A stretch of 64,000 bases of DNA from JAAURB01 sp049649525 (GTDB taxonomy: Bacteria; Cyanobacteriota; Cyanobacteriia; Cyanobacteriales; Microcoleaceae), in the NCBI GenBank assembly GCA_049649525.1, contig JBARZE010000045.1, positions 1 through 64,000 of the forward strand, written 5' to 3'. Both the position numbers and the translations under genes were made by a program. Shown here one piece after another: positions 14,878-26,700 of the stretch; within the stretch, counting starts at the first letter, position 1, and each line of letters begins with the position of its first letter. The notes below the pieces were generated by a model. It was given only the letters and a program-made list of their open reading frames with translations, did not search any database and had not been told where the DNA came from.

Positions 14878-16500
14878 TTAGAAAGAAACAGTAACAACTT
14901 GTTCAGAACTTTCATTGGCTAGTCGGTCAACGGCCCGCAAAGCATAAATTCCGGGTTCAACTTGTATGGCGGTAGTCTCAGCATTGAGAATGTCTAATAA
15001 CTGCCAACCTTCTGGCTGTTGCTGATACACTGTCCAAGATCGAATATCATCAGCAGATGTCGGACTCCAACGAATAACGTTACCACTAACTTCTATATTT
15101 TGCGGCGCTTCTGGGGGTTCATCATCCAACCATGACATCGCTGGAGTTAACGCCGGAGTGGGATAAACGGCAGATTTAAATACATTATTCACACCAGAGT
15201 TATTATCACGGAACATCTTCATACTAAAAAAGATATTACCTAATGAGAGTTGTTCTGCCCATTGTCGAGAAATTGCCACCTGTCTTTCAAACTCAGAAAC
15301 TGACCAACCATTATTTAATTGACTGAGATAATTCCCGGCATAAATATGACGTTGTTTGGGGTTTTGTCGTAACCACCAATTCAATAAAACGGGGTAACTT
15401 TGTTGCGGCGGGTCAATTTTCCAATACAATTGTGGTGCGAGATAATCTACCCAACCCTGTTCTAACCAGAGTTTAACATCAGCATACAAGGCTTCGTATT
15501 GATCCATTCCCACAATGCCGGGGGCTTTTCCTGGGCGATAAATCCCAAATGGACTAATACCAAATTTAACATAAGGCTTGATACTTTTAATTCCTGCGGC
15601 GAGGCGTTGAATCATTTGGTCAACATTTTGTCGTCGCCAATTGGATAGGGATAATGTACCACCAGCAGCGCGATAAGCGGCGTAAGTATTGTTATCGGGA
15701 AAAGCAACACCAGACTGAGGATAGGGATAAAAATAATCATCTAAATGAATCCCATCAATATCATAACGTTGTACCACATCCATAATCACGTTATAGGTGC
15801 GATCTTGAATTTCCTTAACACCGGGGTCCATCCAAATTAAGTTACCGTAACGATAGGTATATTGGGGATATTGAACCGCCATGTGGTTAGCGGCAAAAGG
15901 AGAGTTTTCCTTATTGGTTAATTTAGCGCGATAGGGATTAAACCAAGCATGAAGTTCAATATTACGTTTGTGGGCTTCTTCAATTGCGAACGTTAACGGG
16001 TCATAATAGGGTACAGGAGGCTGACCTTGCGTCCCCGTTAACCAACTACTCCAAGGTTCAATTTCGGAGGCATACAAGGCATCACCATTGGGGCGAATTT
16101 GCAACACTAAGGCATTCAGGTTTAATTCCTGCATCCGGTTGAGTAAATTAACCAATTCTGCCTGCTGTTGAGACACGGGTAACCCGGTTCGAGAAGGCCA
16201 GTCAATATTCACCACAGAGGCCGCCCAAACCCCGCGAAATTCTCGTTGATGGTCGGGGTTGCTGAGGAGAGTTGCAACAGTATTAGGGGCGATTTCAGGC
16301 GTGACTGAGGGGCGGTTAAAGTTGAGAGAAGCAATCGCATTGACCTGGGTAAAGGCAATGCCGAGAATAATAAAACTCACCCATAATAATAACGGTCGAG
16401 GACGATATTTAAATCTACTGAAGCGCTGTCTGAGGGTGACAACTTCCCGTAATTTACCGAAAAACTGAGTGAAGTGTAAGCCTTGTGGTTTCCAAGTCAT
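14878..16500 (-). CDS. GHL10 family glycoside hydrolase (DUF187/DigH-like)
   Basis: This is a 540-residue protein. Residues about 37-55 (LLLWVSFIILGIAFTQV) are a signal anchor. Residues about 88-430 form the GHL10 TIM barrel with family landmarks REFRGVWAASVVNIDWPSR, LNALVLQIRPNGDALY, LHAWFNPYRA, DIDGIHLDDYFYPYP and DYLAPQLYW. Residues about 455-540 form a fibronectin-III-like beta domain. The E. coli relative DigH cuts denuded peptidoglycan glycan strands during division. Here the acidic pair in HLDDYF and the Gln in LVLQIRP suggest an intact active site. Location is the cell envelope. The terminator lies at 14801-14825. Confidence 0.85.
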   Translation of the reverse strand: MTWKPQGLHFTQFFGKLREVVTLRQRFSRFKYRPRPLLLWVSFIILGIAFTQVNAIASLNFNRPSVTPEIAPNTVATLLSNPDHQREFRGVWAASVVNIDWPSRTGLPVSQQQAELVNLLNRMQELNLNALVLQIRPNGDALYASEIEPWSSWLTGTQGQPPVPYYDPLTFAIEEAHKRNIELHAWFNPYRAKLTNKENSPFAANHMAVQYPQYTYRYGNLIWMDPGVKEIQDRTYNVIMDVVQRYDIDGIHLDDYFYPYPQSGVAFPDNNTYAAYRAAGGTLSLSNWRRQNVDQMIQRLAAGIKSIKPYVKFGISPFGIYRPGKAPGIVGMDQYEALYADVKLWLEQGWVDYLAPQLYWKIDPPQQSYPVLLNWWLRQNPKQRHIYAGNYLSQLNNGWSVSEFERQVAISRQWAEQLSLGNIFFSMKMFRDNNSGVNNVFKSAVYPTPALTPAMSWLDDEPPEAPQNIEVSGNVIRWSPTSADDIRSWTVYQQQPEGWQLLDILNAETTAIQVEPGIYALRAVDRLANESSEQVVTVSF

Positions 16501-16757
16501 AGCGGTTTGAGGAGAGGATCAATTTCCCGATTTCAGTCAACAATCTCCTAGATTAACTAAAATTAGCCTTTTCAACAACAGAGATCATGTCGGGATGATT
16601 GTTGTTTTTGTAGAAACGTTCAATTTTACATCTCTCAATATCAATAGCGGTTAATTCAACAAATACAATATTGGCGATCGCAAACTCCTGAAAAAGTAGA
16701 GACGTTTGTGACTAAACATCCCTACTGAACCATAGACTAATTCTCGACTAAATTGAC

Positions 16758-18311
16758 TTAAATGGTCACAAAGTTAGATGAAGTTAGAGAAGCCGTATCA
16801 ATTCCGCTGACTTCTGCTAGAATTTCATCACCAAACAGAATTTTATCCTCGTCAAAGGTTAACTGACCCAACTGTAACCCGCCTGCCAAGCCGATTTTAT
16901 CGCTTTCGTCTAATTCAAAATCTCGGATAGTATCTGTTCCATCTCCCACAGCCAAGACAAAGGTATCACTGCCATCATTACCAAACAGAACATCATTACC
17001 CGCCCCACCAATGAGGGTATCATCACCATCATCGCCTCGCATCCGGTCGTCGCCTGGGCCACCAAACAGAATATCATTGCCATCACGACCCCGTATCCGG
17101 TCATCTCCTTCTAAGCCAAAAATGCGGTCATCGTCATCAGTACCTCGAAGACGGTCTTCGCCATTAATGTCAACAATATCACCTTCACCTGGAGTCGGGT
17201 CAATAGATTGATCAATTACTTCGACTTGGAAACTGATTTCTTCTTGATTAAAGCCACCTAAGTCAAATGTATCATTAAACACCTCAAATAAAGTTTCATC
17301 AAGATTGATATTCTCTGTAAACAGAGGACCAAAAGACTGATTGAAACCGAAAGGTTCTTGCAGCGAAAACTCCCCAGCTAGAATGTTTATACTAGGATCG
17401 ACTTCTATGTTGGTTTGATTACTGAAGAGTGCGTTAATATCAATTTCAGCATCAATTTCAAGAGATGAACCCACATTATTGGGTACTGTAACTTCTATAT
17501 CTTCTCCGACATTAAACGGAATGGTTGTTCCATCTTCTAGGGTTAATACTGCGGGTAAAGTAATATCGCTTAAAGAAACGGCTTGAATGAGTGATATATC
17601 TGCACCTGCATCTACATCTAACAGGTTGATATCCAATACAATATCACCAAAAGATGGTATTGATACGAGTGTTATCTCGCGTTCAAAGGGTGACAGTCCG
17701 AGTACACTGGCTAAAACAGCGTCAACATCAACAGTACCCGTGACAAATGTATCTTTGACTGAAGCGGTTAATTGTAAGTCATCCGTTTCTGTTCCAATAG
17801 TATCAATATCTGGAATATTGACGCTGAGGTTACTAATGTCATTATTAACAAAAACATCAGAAGAGACAGCGCTATCAAAATTAACCAGAGGTATTATTTC
17901 ATCAATACTGAAGCTTGTGTCAAAACCCAAAAGATTTAAATCTGCAACAAAATCGACAATTAAATCGATATTATAAGCAGTATTTGGGCTGGAAGTTGTA
18001 AAAAAAGGAACGGTATCTGTTGCAAAAGAGAAATCTGATTGAATAGTAAATTTTTCTCCTGCTTTTAAGGGTTGATTGGGAATCTCTAAGGATAAATCGA
18101 TAGGGAGAAATGCATCAACAGTACCCCCATCTAATTCTATCGTAACTTGAGCACCTGCCTTGCCTTGGGCTGAAATATTGGCAAAATCTAAATTAACTGA
18201 TTCATCAAATTCCACCCCAATTAATCTGTCATCTCTAAAGCTAAATTCGGGGTCAGAAAAAAGACTTTGGTTAGATGTGTCAAATTGCAGATCAAAATTA
18301 AGAGTAGACAT
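16758..18311 (-). CDS. RTX calcium-binding secreted protein
   Basis: This is a 517-residue acidic protein. Residues 1-375 are beta-rich and unrecognised, with many Asp/Asn-rich strands such as AVLTLEDGTTIPFNVGEDIE. Residues about 383-450 hold RTX nonapeptides (DRLRGTDDDDRIFGLEGDDR, then GNDILFGGPGDDRMRGDDG). The end (SDTFVLAVGDGTDTIRDFEL followed by KIGLAGGLQLGQLTF) is the common cyanobacterial RTX terminal domain used for type I secretion. The giant protein at 20725-29601 and the protein at 10520-13024 share this C-terminal architecture. Likely extracellular or S-layer-associated; role unknown. Confidence 0.75.
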   Translation of the reverse strand: MSTLNFDLQFDTSNQSLFSDPEFSFRDDRLIGVEFDESVNLDFANISAQGKAGAQVTIELDGGTVDAFLPIDLSLEIPNQPLKAGEKFTIQSDFSFATDTVPFFTTSSPNTAYNIDLIVDFVADLNLLGFDTSFSIDEIIPLVNFDSAVSSDVFVNNDISNLSVNIPDIDTIGTETDDLQLTASVKDTFVTGTVDVDAVLASVLGLSPFEREITLVSIPSFGDIVLDINLLDVDAGADISLIQAVSLSDITLPAVLTLEDGTTIPFNVGEDIEVTVPNNVGSSLEIDAEIDINALFSNQTNIEVDPSINILAGEFSLQEPFGFNQSFGPLFTENINLDETLFEVFNDTFDLGGFNQEEISFQVEVIDQSIDPTPGEGDIVDINGEDRLRGTDDDDRIFGLEGDDRIRGRDGNDILFGGPGDDRMRGDDGDDTLIGGAGNDVLFGNDGSDTFVLAVGDGTDTIRDFELDESDKIGLAGGLQLGQLTFDEDKILFGDEILAEVSGIDTASLTSSNFVTI

Positions 18312-18787
18312 GATAACCTCTTGATTGGTAAATGCGAAAATTATTTAATTATTTGATAGGAAAGAAAGCGGCAAATTTAATCAAAAACAGCCTAATACGC
18401 AGGAAAAAAAGACAGAATCCAGTTCATGTAATTCAGTAAACACTATATTTATCCTGAGTAAATTGTGATTAAACTGCTAAATTTTTAATCCATAGCGATC
18501 CAGTTCAACAACAGAAATAATCTACTGCTGTTAAATGTTTGACACCGAAAATACCTAATCAATCCAGAACTATTCTTGAAAGGGTGTTTGACTTCTTAAA
18601 TTAAGAATATCATGATTTATATAGGGATTGATTCAATTCATTCAGTCTTTACAGAATCTTTAAAAAATAATAGATTTACCTTTAAATTTATAAGGCTTTT
18701 GTAAAACCTAAACATTCAAGTGTTATCTATTCTGTCCTATTATAGACATTCTGTATAACATTTTTATCAATAAAACCGTAATTATAT
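18312..18787. other. intergenic, no gene seen
   Basis: AT-rich sequence between two minus-strand genes. I see no credible reading frame or strong hairpin. It should contain the promoter of the RTX gene, since the preceding GTPase gene is far upstream. Confidence 0.5.
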
Positions 18788-20431
18788 TTACCAATCTTTT
18801 TGTAAAGAATTAGGATTATCCCAATCATTTTCTAGCGTTTGCAGTTGAGGAGGAGGAGAGAGAGGAACTTCTGAATGTTCTAAATTCTCTGTTTCCTCTG
18901 CTAATTCATCTGGGGATAATTGTTGTTTTAACGGTTCAATCACCCGAATTAAGGCATCTTTAACAAACTGTTTAATAAATTCCTCTTTACGAATGAGTTG
19001 AAACTGTTGTTGAACGACTTCTGTAATTCCACCATCACCCCAATCTTGATCTTGACGAAAATATTCAATAAAACTTTTTCCCGCAATTCGAGTTAAATAA
19101 GCGGTTGTAATTCCTTGAATAGCTTTAGCAAAAATTAAAGTTCCAACATGAAAATGCAATGCTGTTGTCATCAGTTGAATTGCCCCTTTAACAATGCCTA
19201 AACTGCCCAAAGTTTTAGCTAAAGAAATCGCTAATTCTCGCCCTCTATCTGCATTCAATTCACAGCCATATATTTTACCAATTTCTATCACCATCTGCGT
19301 ATTGACAGCCGCTGTCGCTAATAAATCAACCCCTGGTAATGGAGTGGCTGCCACCACACCCGCACAAATCCATTGATACCGACTAACAATTTTTTCAGCT
19401 TGTTTTCTGCGTTGATTTTCGATTAATTGACGGGTAGATTCTCCCAAACGTTGAGATTGTAAAAGAATATTATCTGCAATTAAATCTTCTCCTTCACTGC
19501 GTAAAACAGCAACGATTCGATCAATTAAAGGTAAGACTTCTGGATCGGGTTGAATTCGTTCTCCTGTCGGTAAATTCACACTCTGAGGCGCAGCAGCAAT
19601 CGCAATAATATCTTCAGAATTAATTACATCTTTAACCGTTTCTTTTAAATGATTTAAAATAATATTTTGATCGGCTTCAGGATACAAATCAGTTTTATTA
19701 AAAACCAATAATGAACGTTTCCCTATTTCAGCTAAAATCTTCAGCGGTTGATATTCTGATTGCCGTAAATCATTATCAACTACAAATAAAAGCAAATCCG
19801 CTTCTGTCGCCAAATTTCGAGCGATTTCTGCCCGTTGACTGCCGAATTCTCCCGCTTCTAATATTCCGGGTGTATCTGTAATTTGAATATTTCTAGGTAA
19901 TCCTTGTAGGTTTAACTGATAAGTTTCTCCGGCAGATGTCGTTCCCATCGGCGCACTCACTTCACCCACAATTCGCCCGATTAAACTATTCACTAAAGAG
20001 GTTTTCCCGGCTGAACCTGTCCCAAACACAACCACTCGTAAATCCCCTTGTAATAATGCCGTTTTGATCTCATCCGAACGGGCTAATAAAGCTTGTTTTG
20101 TGACTTGGTCTTGAATTTGATTAAGTTGTTGATTAATCGCATTTAAAGAAACTTCAGCCGCCGCGCTTTTCTCAATCGGAATCTGCGGTTTAGAACGACG
20201 TTCTTTTTGTTGAGGACGGCGAATTTTAAAAGGTTTCAGATAATAAAAAAAGGCATAAATTCCCAGCCCCAATAATCCCATGATTAAAAATAGGAGTAAA
20301 TTCGCCAGAAACGGACTCGCTATCCAAGCCACTTGAGTGTACAATCCACTAATAGCTGTAATCAGCCAGATAAAAACGCTTAACAGAATCAGCAGACTGA
20401 CGACAAGAATTAATAAACGAGACAGGGGCAT
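18788..20431 (-). CDS. membrane-anchored GTPase with DUF697 domain
   Basis: This is a 547-residue protein. Two hydrophobic segments at residues about 5-30 and 42-65 anchor it. The Era-like GTPase domain has VVVFGTGSAGKTSLVNSLIG (G1), a Thr-rich switch (APMGTTSAG), ITDTPGI (G3) and LLVFNKTD (G4). Residues about 350-430 match DUF697 (ICAGVVAATPLPGVDLLATA, then LAISLAKTLGSLGIVKG), which forms a hydrophobic hairpin. The acidic C-terminus is variable. This architecture is common in cyanobacteria and resembles the YcjF/dynamin-like group; a membrane-remodelling or transport role is possible but unproven. Confidence 0.8.
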   Translation of the reverse strand: MPLSRLLILVVSLLILLSVFIWLITAISGLYTQVAWIASPFLANLLLFLIMGLLGLGIYAFFYYLKPFKIRRPQQKERRSKPQIPIEKSAAAEVSLNAINQQLNQIQDQVTKQALLARSDEIKTALLQGDLRVVVFGTGSAGKTSLVNSLIGRIVGEVSAPMGTTSAGETYQLNLQGLPRNIQITDTPGILEAGEFGSQRAEIARNLATEADLLLFVVDNDLRQSEYQPLKILAEIGKRSLLVFNKTDLYPEADQNIILNHLKETVKDVINSEDIIAIAAAPQSVNLPTGERIQPDPEVLPLIDRIVAVLRSEGEDLIADNILLQSQRLGESTRQLIENQRRKQAEKIVSRYQWICAGVVAATPLPGVDLLATAAVNTQMVIEIGKIYGCELNADRGRELAISLAKTLGSLGIVKGAIQLMTTALHFHVGTLIFAKAIQGITTAYLTRIAGKSFIEYFRQDQDWGDGGITEVVQQQFQLIRKEEFIKQFVKDALIRVIEPLKQQLSPDELAEETENLEHSEVPLSPPPQLQTLENDWDNPNSLQKDW

Positions 20432-20539
20432 AAAAATACTTTTGAGAAAAATTCCTCTATTTCTATCCTACACAGATTATGATAAATTGGGTGAATTCAC
20501 GGGTTACGTTTAACCGGACTCCTACACCCCTTAACTTCA

Positions 20540-20728
20540 ATGAATACAAAATTTGCATTTATCGCTAAAGTTATTTTACTCTCAGCAGTGGGTGCGGTGT
20601 TAATTAAGTTTGCAGGGCCGTCACTACCCGTTGCCGGAAACTCTCTAACAGCCCTGACAATAGTCTTACTCCCCAGTATAATTTTAGCAACTCTGCTGGG
20701 TTGGAGAGCGATTAACCTCACCGATTAA
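20540..20728 (+). CDS. small two-span membrane protein
   Basis: This is a 62-residue protein. Two hydrophobic helices, AFIAKVILLSAVGAVLIKF (about 5-23) and TALTIVLLPSIILATLLGW (about 37-55), are joined by AGPSLPVAGNSL. The sequence is plausible as a conserved cyanobacterial hypothetical protein. Its stop codon overlaps the stop of the convergent giant gene by 3 bases. No clear ribosome site is seen upstream. Function unknown. Confidence 0.55.
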   Translation: MNTKFAFIAKVILLSAVGAVLIKFAGPSLPVAGNSLTALTIVLLPSIILATLLGWRAINLTD

Positions 20729-23700
20729 TTAGTGAAAAAGGAAGCATCAGTAGAAAGATTGAGACTGACCCCTGACAATAAAGCCAGATATTCTCCTGTT
20801 GAACGAATTTGTAATAATGTTCCTCCACCAGTTGAAATAAAATTGAGTTGATTAAACGTTAATGATCCGACTAATTCAATCGTATCTTCGGTATTATTGT
20901 AATCTGTAATTAAGTTAGCATCGCTGGGATTCTCACCCCCGCTACCCATTCCCAACACAAAAACATCTTGACCCAGACCCCCTGTGAGGGTATCTGTTCC
21001 TTGATCTGGACTGAGACGGTCATTATTTAAGCCACCCGAGAGTCGGTCATCGCCTGACCCACCAAACAGCCGATCGCTACCCGCATCACCAAAAATCTGG
21101 TCATTATCTTGGTTACCGTAGAGATGATCGTGGCCTGCCCCACCCAGAATAATATCATCTCCTGCATCCCCGGCAATACCATCACTTCCTTCTTGACCAC
21201 TCAAATAGTCGCGGCTTGCCATCCCCATTAAGCGATCATTACCTTCTAGTCCATACAAAACATCATTGTCGCCTGAACCCATAATCAAATCATCACGTTC
21301 GGTAAATGCTAGAACAGAACGATTATTTAGATTGAGTTGATCTCCCAAATTATCATTATCCGCGATATCAACGGACAGACTATCAATTGAAATATTGTTG
21401 TATCTTGGATCTAAACTGGTGGCTGTATGGAAAAGATTAGCAACGTGATCCCCTTCATTTGCTATATCATCAATTGCAGTCACAGTGATCAGTTTGGGTT
21501 GATCCCAGTCACTCGGTGTGAAACTTAATGTCGGTCGATCCACTTCAAGTTGAAAATCGGGTTGTGAAATGGTGACAATTACCTCAGCCGTCGGTTCACT
21601 TTCTAATTCCAATAAGTAACTATCTTCACCAAACCCTTCCAATACATTTGTACTACGAACCAGTTGAATCACTTTGACTCCTGCGGTTCCGGGGGGTAAA
21701 GGTTCGTCGTTATCTTCAATATTAACCGTCAGATTATTATTGGCAACACCATCAATAGTAATCAACGGATTGACTCCGTAGTCGGGATCATCGCTACTAA
21801 CAACATGATTAATTGTACTGGTATGTACTGCTGCTTCTACGATAGAATCATCGTCCGCCGCCACTGTGACAAATTGAGGCAGATCCCAATTATCGGGGGT
21901 AAAGATTAATTCTAAGGAATTTTCTGTACCATTACCCACATCGACTTGACTATCTGGATTTAATGTGACAATAACGTCTGATGTTGGTGGAGTTGTGAGA
22001 ACAACGCTATAAATATCAACCGTTCCAGTTTCGCTAACATTGGTTAGATTACCGGTTTGAAGAATTTCAACTGTTGGAATGGGTTGATTCGGATTCGGAT
22101 TCTGACTATTAGTATCATCGTCAATAATATTGACTTCAACATCTGCAATAATTAACTGTTCGTAGCGTGAGTCTTCACTATCAATACTGTGACGAATAGT
22201 CGCTGTGCGATCGCCCTCGACCACTGCATTATCAACCGCTGTAAAAGTAACTGTTTGAGGAATATTCCAATTACTCGGAGTAAAAGTAATCGGTGTAATC
22301 GGATTCAGTTGATCTTCGGTGGCAATATTAATGGTAACAGAAGAAGTGGGTTCAGCCGTTAAGACAAAATTATAATCTCCTTCAGTTCCTGATTCTGAAA
22401 CAGTTAAATTACCTTGATTAATTTGAACTCCAACTGGCTGATCGATCGGGTCTTCTACATCATTATCTGTAATTTCAACCACCACAGCCGCAATACCTAA
22501 AAGATTGTAATCTTCATCATTACTAATCAGTTGATGGGTAATTGCACCTTGATGAATATCTTCAATCAGAATATCATCTAGTGCAGAAACAACAATCGTT
22601 TGAGGAAGATTCCAATTGGTCGAATCGAAAGTAATATCATCAAGCGGATTGATTTGAGATCCTGTATTAAATTGAACGGTAACAATATCATCCGGTACTG
22701 TCGTTAAGCTGATACTATAACTATCTGATGATTCTCCTTCTATCACTTCTAAATTAACGGGTTCAACCAATAACCCCGGACTTTGTAATTCAACGATTTC
22801 AACTGCAATATTATCTAATTGAAATCCATTATAATTCGGATCTTCACTGGTAACTTGATGAGCAATTGAAGTCAATTGTATTCCTTCTAAACCATCTTCT
22901 CCAATCGCTGAAACTTGAACATCTTGAGGCGTATTCCAGTTAGTTTGATCAAAAACAATTGGCGCAATCGGTTCAATTTGTGCCGGGTCAAAATCAAATG
23001 TAACGGTGACAGGATTTTCGGGAGGACTGGTTAAAAAGATCGAGTAGGTTTCGGCTTCACCCGACTCGACAAGTGATAAGTTAGTTTGAGTTAAGCTAAT
23101 ACCTGCTTCATCATTATCTAATATAGTAACTGTGGCTGTGTTTTGCGGACCGACTTGAGTCCCGGCACTCGGATTAACTAATTCTATATTAAAGGTTTCT
23201 TCACCTTCAATTAAACGATCTTCTAAAATCGGAATAAAGATTGTTCTTTCGATTTCATCAGCTGCTAAATCCACCGTAATCGGCACATCATTAAAATCCT
23301 CACCCGCAGTAGCTGTTCCTCCGGTTAACTCGACTTCAACAGTTGAAGTTCCGAGTACATTTCCGGCGCGATTTACCGTGACGACAATATCAATAATATT
23401 TCCCGCTTCATCAACTCGATAATTGGCGCTAGAAAACTCAACAATAGCCGGATTATTATTATCAATAATTCGGACATTACTGGTTGTAATTGTTCCCAAT
23501 TCAATTCCTTCAGAAGGATTGGTTAACGTTAATGTTGCATCTTCAACCCCTTCAATTAATTCATCATTTTGAATCGCAAAAGTAACACTTCCTGTATTTT
23601 CACCATCGGGAATCGTGATTACAGTATCGGAAAGGGTATAATCAGCATTAGTAATTCCTGCGCCACTCACGCCTAAATTAACCGTTTGATTACCATTAAC

Positions 23701-26700
23701 CGGGTTGGTTGTATTTGCTGTAACGGTAACGAGGGTAGCTTCGGCTTCACTACCGATATTCGGACTAACTAATAAATTGACTGCGGGAACATCATTATCA
23801 ATATTAGTGACAGTAATATTATCTGGATCAATACCGTTATAATTCAGGTCGGTACTGACAGTGAGTCCAGTTAAAATAGAGTATTCTACGTCTCCATCAA
23901 CTTCTATATCATCGACTCCTGTAACGGTAATAATTTCAGGCGTATCCCACTCATCCCGGTCAAAAGTCACACTCTCAACAACAGTCCCTTCTGTCTCATC
24001 ACTACTGCTGAAAAAGAGGGTAACAGCATCTGTCGGTTGGGTATTGAGAATAACATTAAAGCTATCGGTGGTTTCTCCGGCTTCGCTGGTAGTCAGTCCG
24101 TTGAGGGGGTTAATGGTAATGCCTGGAGTTTCATTATCCACATTCACCACCGTGACATCATCTGGGTTGAAGCCGTCATAGTTGGGGTCAAGACTCACCG
24201 CCGCTGCAGATACAATACTATAAGTGACATTACCATCAGCCACGATGTCATCGACTCCCAAGACTGTGATCTGCTGGGGAATATTCCAGTTAGCGGGGGT
24301 AAAGTTAACAGCCGGAATTAAAACATTCCCTTCTTGGAGGTTACTGCTGTTAAAATTAAGCAGAACGTCTCCTGTGGGTTGTGCCGTCAAAATCACATCA
24401 AAACTGGCAGCAGTACCGGACTCGGTGGTAATTAGTCCCATTGTCGGAGTAATTTCAACTCCCGCCTCATCATCATCAGTATTGACAACGGTAACATCAG
24501 CCGGATCGATCGCGGCATAACTGGGATCGAGACTGCTGCTAGTTGTGAGAATTTGATATTGTTGGTTACCATCAGCCACTTCATCATCAATTCCCGTTAC
24601 CGTAACGGTTTGAGGCGTTTGCCAATTAGTCCCGTTAAAGGTCAATGTTGGGGTAGAGACTCTGCCTTCTGCGGGGTTATTGCTTTCGAGATTAATATCG
24701 ACATCTGATGTGGGTTGAGAGGTTAAGACCACCGTAAATGTATCATTGCCAGAAGCTTCTGTCGTGACTAACCCAGTAGCCGGAGACACCAGAATATCGG
24801 CTATATCATTATCCTGGTTAACGAGATTAACGTCCGTGGGATCGATGGTTTGGTAATTGAGGTCGCTGGTATTGGGGTCGGGTGTAATATCAATGGTGTA
24901 AGGCACATCTCCATCGGTAAAATCATCATTAACTCCGCTTACCGTAACCGTTTGGGGAATACTCCAGTTATCGGGTGTAAAGCTAATAGTCGAAATTGAA
25001 ACAGTCCCTTCTGTGGGGTCATTACTACTCACACCAAAGTTAACGGTATCAATCGGTTGAGTATTGAGAAACACTTCAAAGCTTGCAGTATTTCCCGCCT
25101 CACTGGTGGTTAAGCCTTCTGTGGGGTTAACCGTCACACCGGGAGACTCATTATCGGCATTGATCACAGTCACATCAGCCGGGTCAATACTGTTGTAATT
25201 CGGGTCAATACTAATAGCCGCATCCAGCACAATATTGTAACTGATATTATCATCGGCAATATCATCATCCACTCCAGTCACCGTAACCGTTTGCGGTGTA
25301 TTCCAATTTGCTGCTGTGAAGTTTAAGACGGGAGTTGATACTGTCCCTTCTGCCGGGTTATCGCTAGCGAGGTTAATGGCAACAGGGTTATTGGGTTGAG
25401 TCTCTAAAACGACGGTAAATGTGGCACTTCCTCCCCCTTCTGTTGTGGTTAAACCATTAACGGGAGTAACGGTAATATTGGCAACATCATCATCAGTATT
25501 GGTGAGGGTAACATCAGCCACCTCAATCCCATTGTAAAATCCATCTACACTGGTAACAGTGGAAGAAATCGTGTAAGCAACATTACCATCGACCTGGTTA
25601 TCATCAACTCCGGTTACCGTAGCCGTCTGAGGAATATCCCAAGTTTCTGGGGTAAAGGTGAGGGTGGGTGTAACGTTTCCTTCTGTGGGATCATCGCTAA
25701 CCAGGCTAACCGTGACATTAGCGGTGGGTTGAGAAGTTAAAACCAGATCAAAATTGCTGCTGTCTCCCGTTTCGCTGGTGGTGGGTGTAACAGGCGGTGT
25801 GACCGTCACTGCGGGTGTATCATCATTAATAATAGTCAATGTTGCAGTATTTTGAGTTCCCGCCATCCCAATTTGACTAAAATTACTTAAAGTCAGTTGT
25901 AGGGTTTCGTCCCCTTCTGTCATGCGATCGCCTAAAATCTCTATCGGGACAAATTGAGTTGTTTCCCCAACCCCAAAATTGACGATAATTGGTTCAGCGG
26001 TAAAATCATTATTAGCAGTGGCACTGTCTCCAGTTAAACTAACGGTAACTGCTTCAGCCGTTGTTGTATCTCCGCTGCGGGTAATTGCAACCAGGTCATT
26101 AACGCTATTGGTAATATCGCCTTCAGCGGTTGTATAGTTAGCCAGACTAAAGTCATAGGTGGGGGACAATACATCAAAGCTTCCCGTGGCAAAAGTAGAC
26201 CCGACAAAAGAAGTATCCACCGCTTGCACGGACCAAAAATAGGTTCCCGGTGTAAAATTATTTAACGTCCAACTGGTATTTGACTGGGCATTCCCAATAT
26301 TAACCACTTGCCGCTGACCACTGCCAATTGATAATGGCGAGATAATCTCTGTCCCCCCTGGGGTGGTACCGACTTGCAGGTTATAACTTAAACCCATTAC
26401 CGGGGTTTCAGCATCGGTTGCCCCATTCCAACTAAAGATAATTTGACTACCATTGGCAGCCGCTGTTAAAGTCGTCGGGGGTGTGGGGGGTGTATTGTCG
26501 GGGGTTACTGTATTTTGATAGATACTTGTGAAAGGGTTACCCGTGGCATCTTGCCCCATCAATATTAGATCTAGGGTATTATCGTTGTTATAATCGCCCC
26601 CAGCAACAGAACTCGATTGTAAATTTTCTAGTCCTAGAAAGTCTAGGGGAGTAAAGCTATCCAAACCATTATTCACATAGACTGTAGAGATGGGGTTAGC

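Noticed and set aside
23861..24520. Plus-strand frames inside the giant gene
   Set aside because: They are antisense shadows of repeated modules in the 2958-residue protein; Ser/Thr/Val-rich text reflects the complement of Asp/Thr codons.
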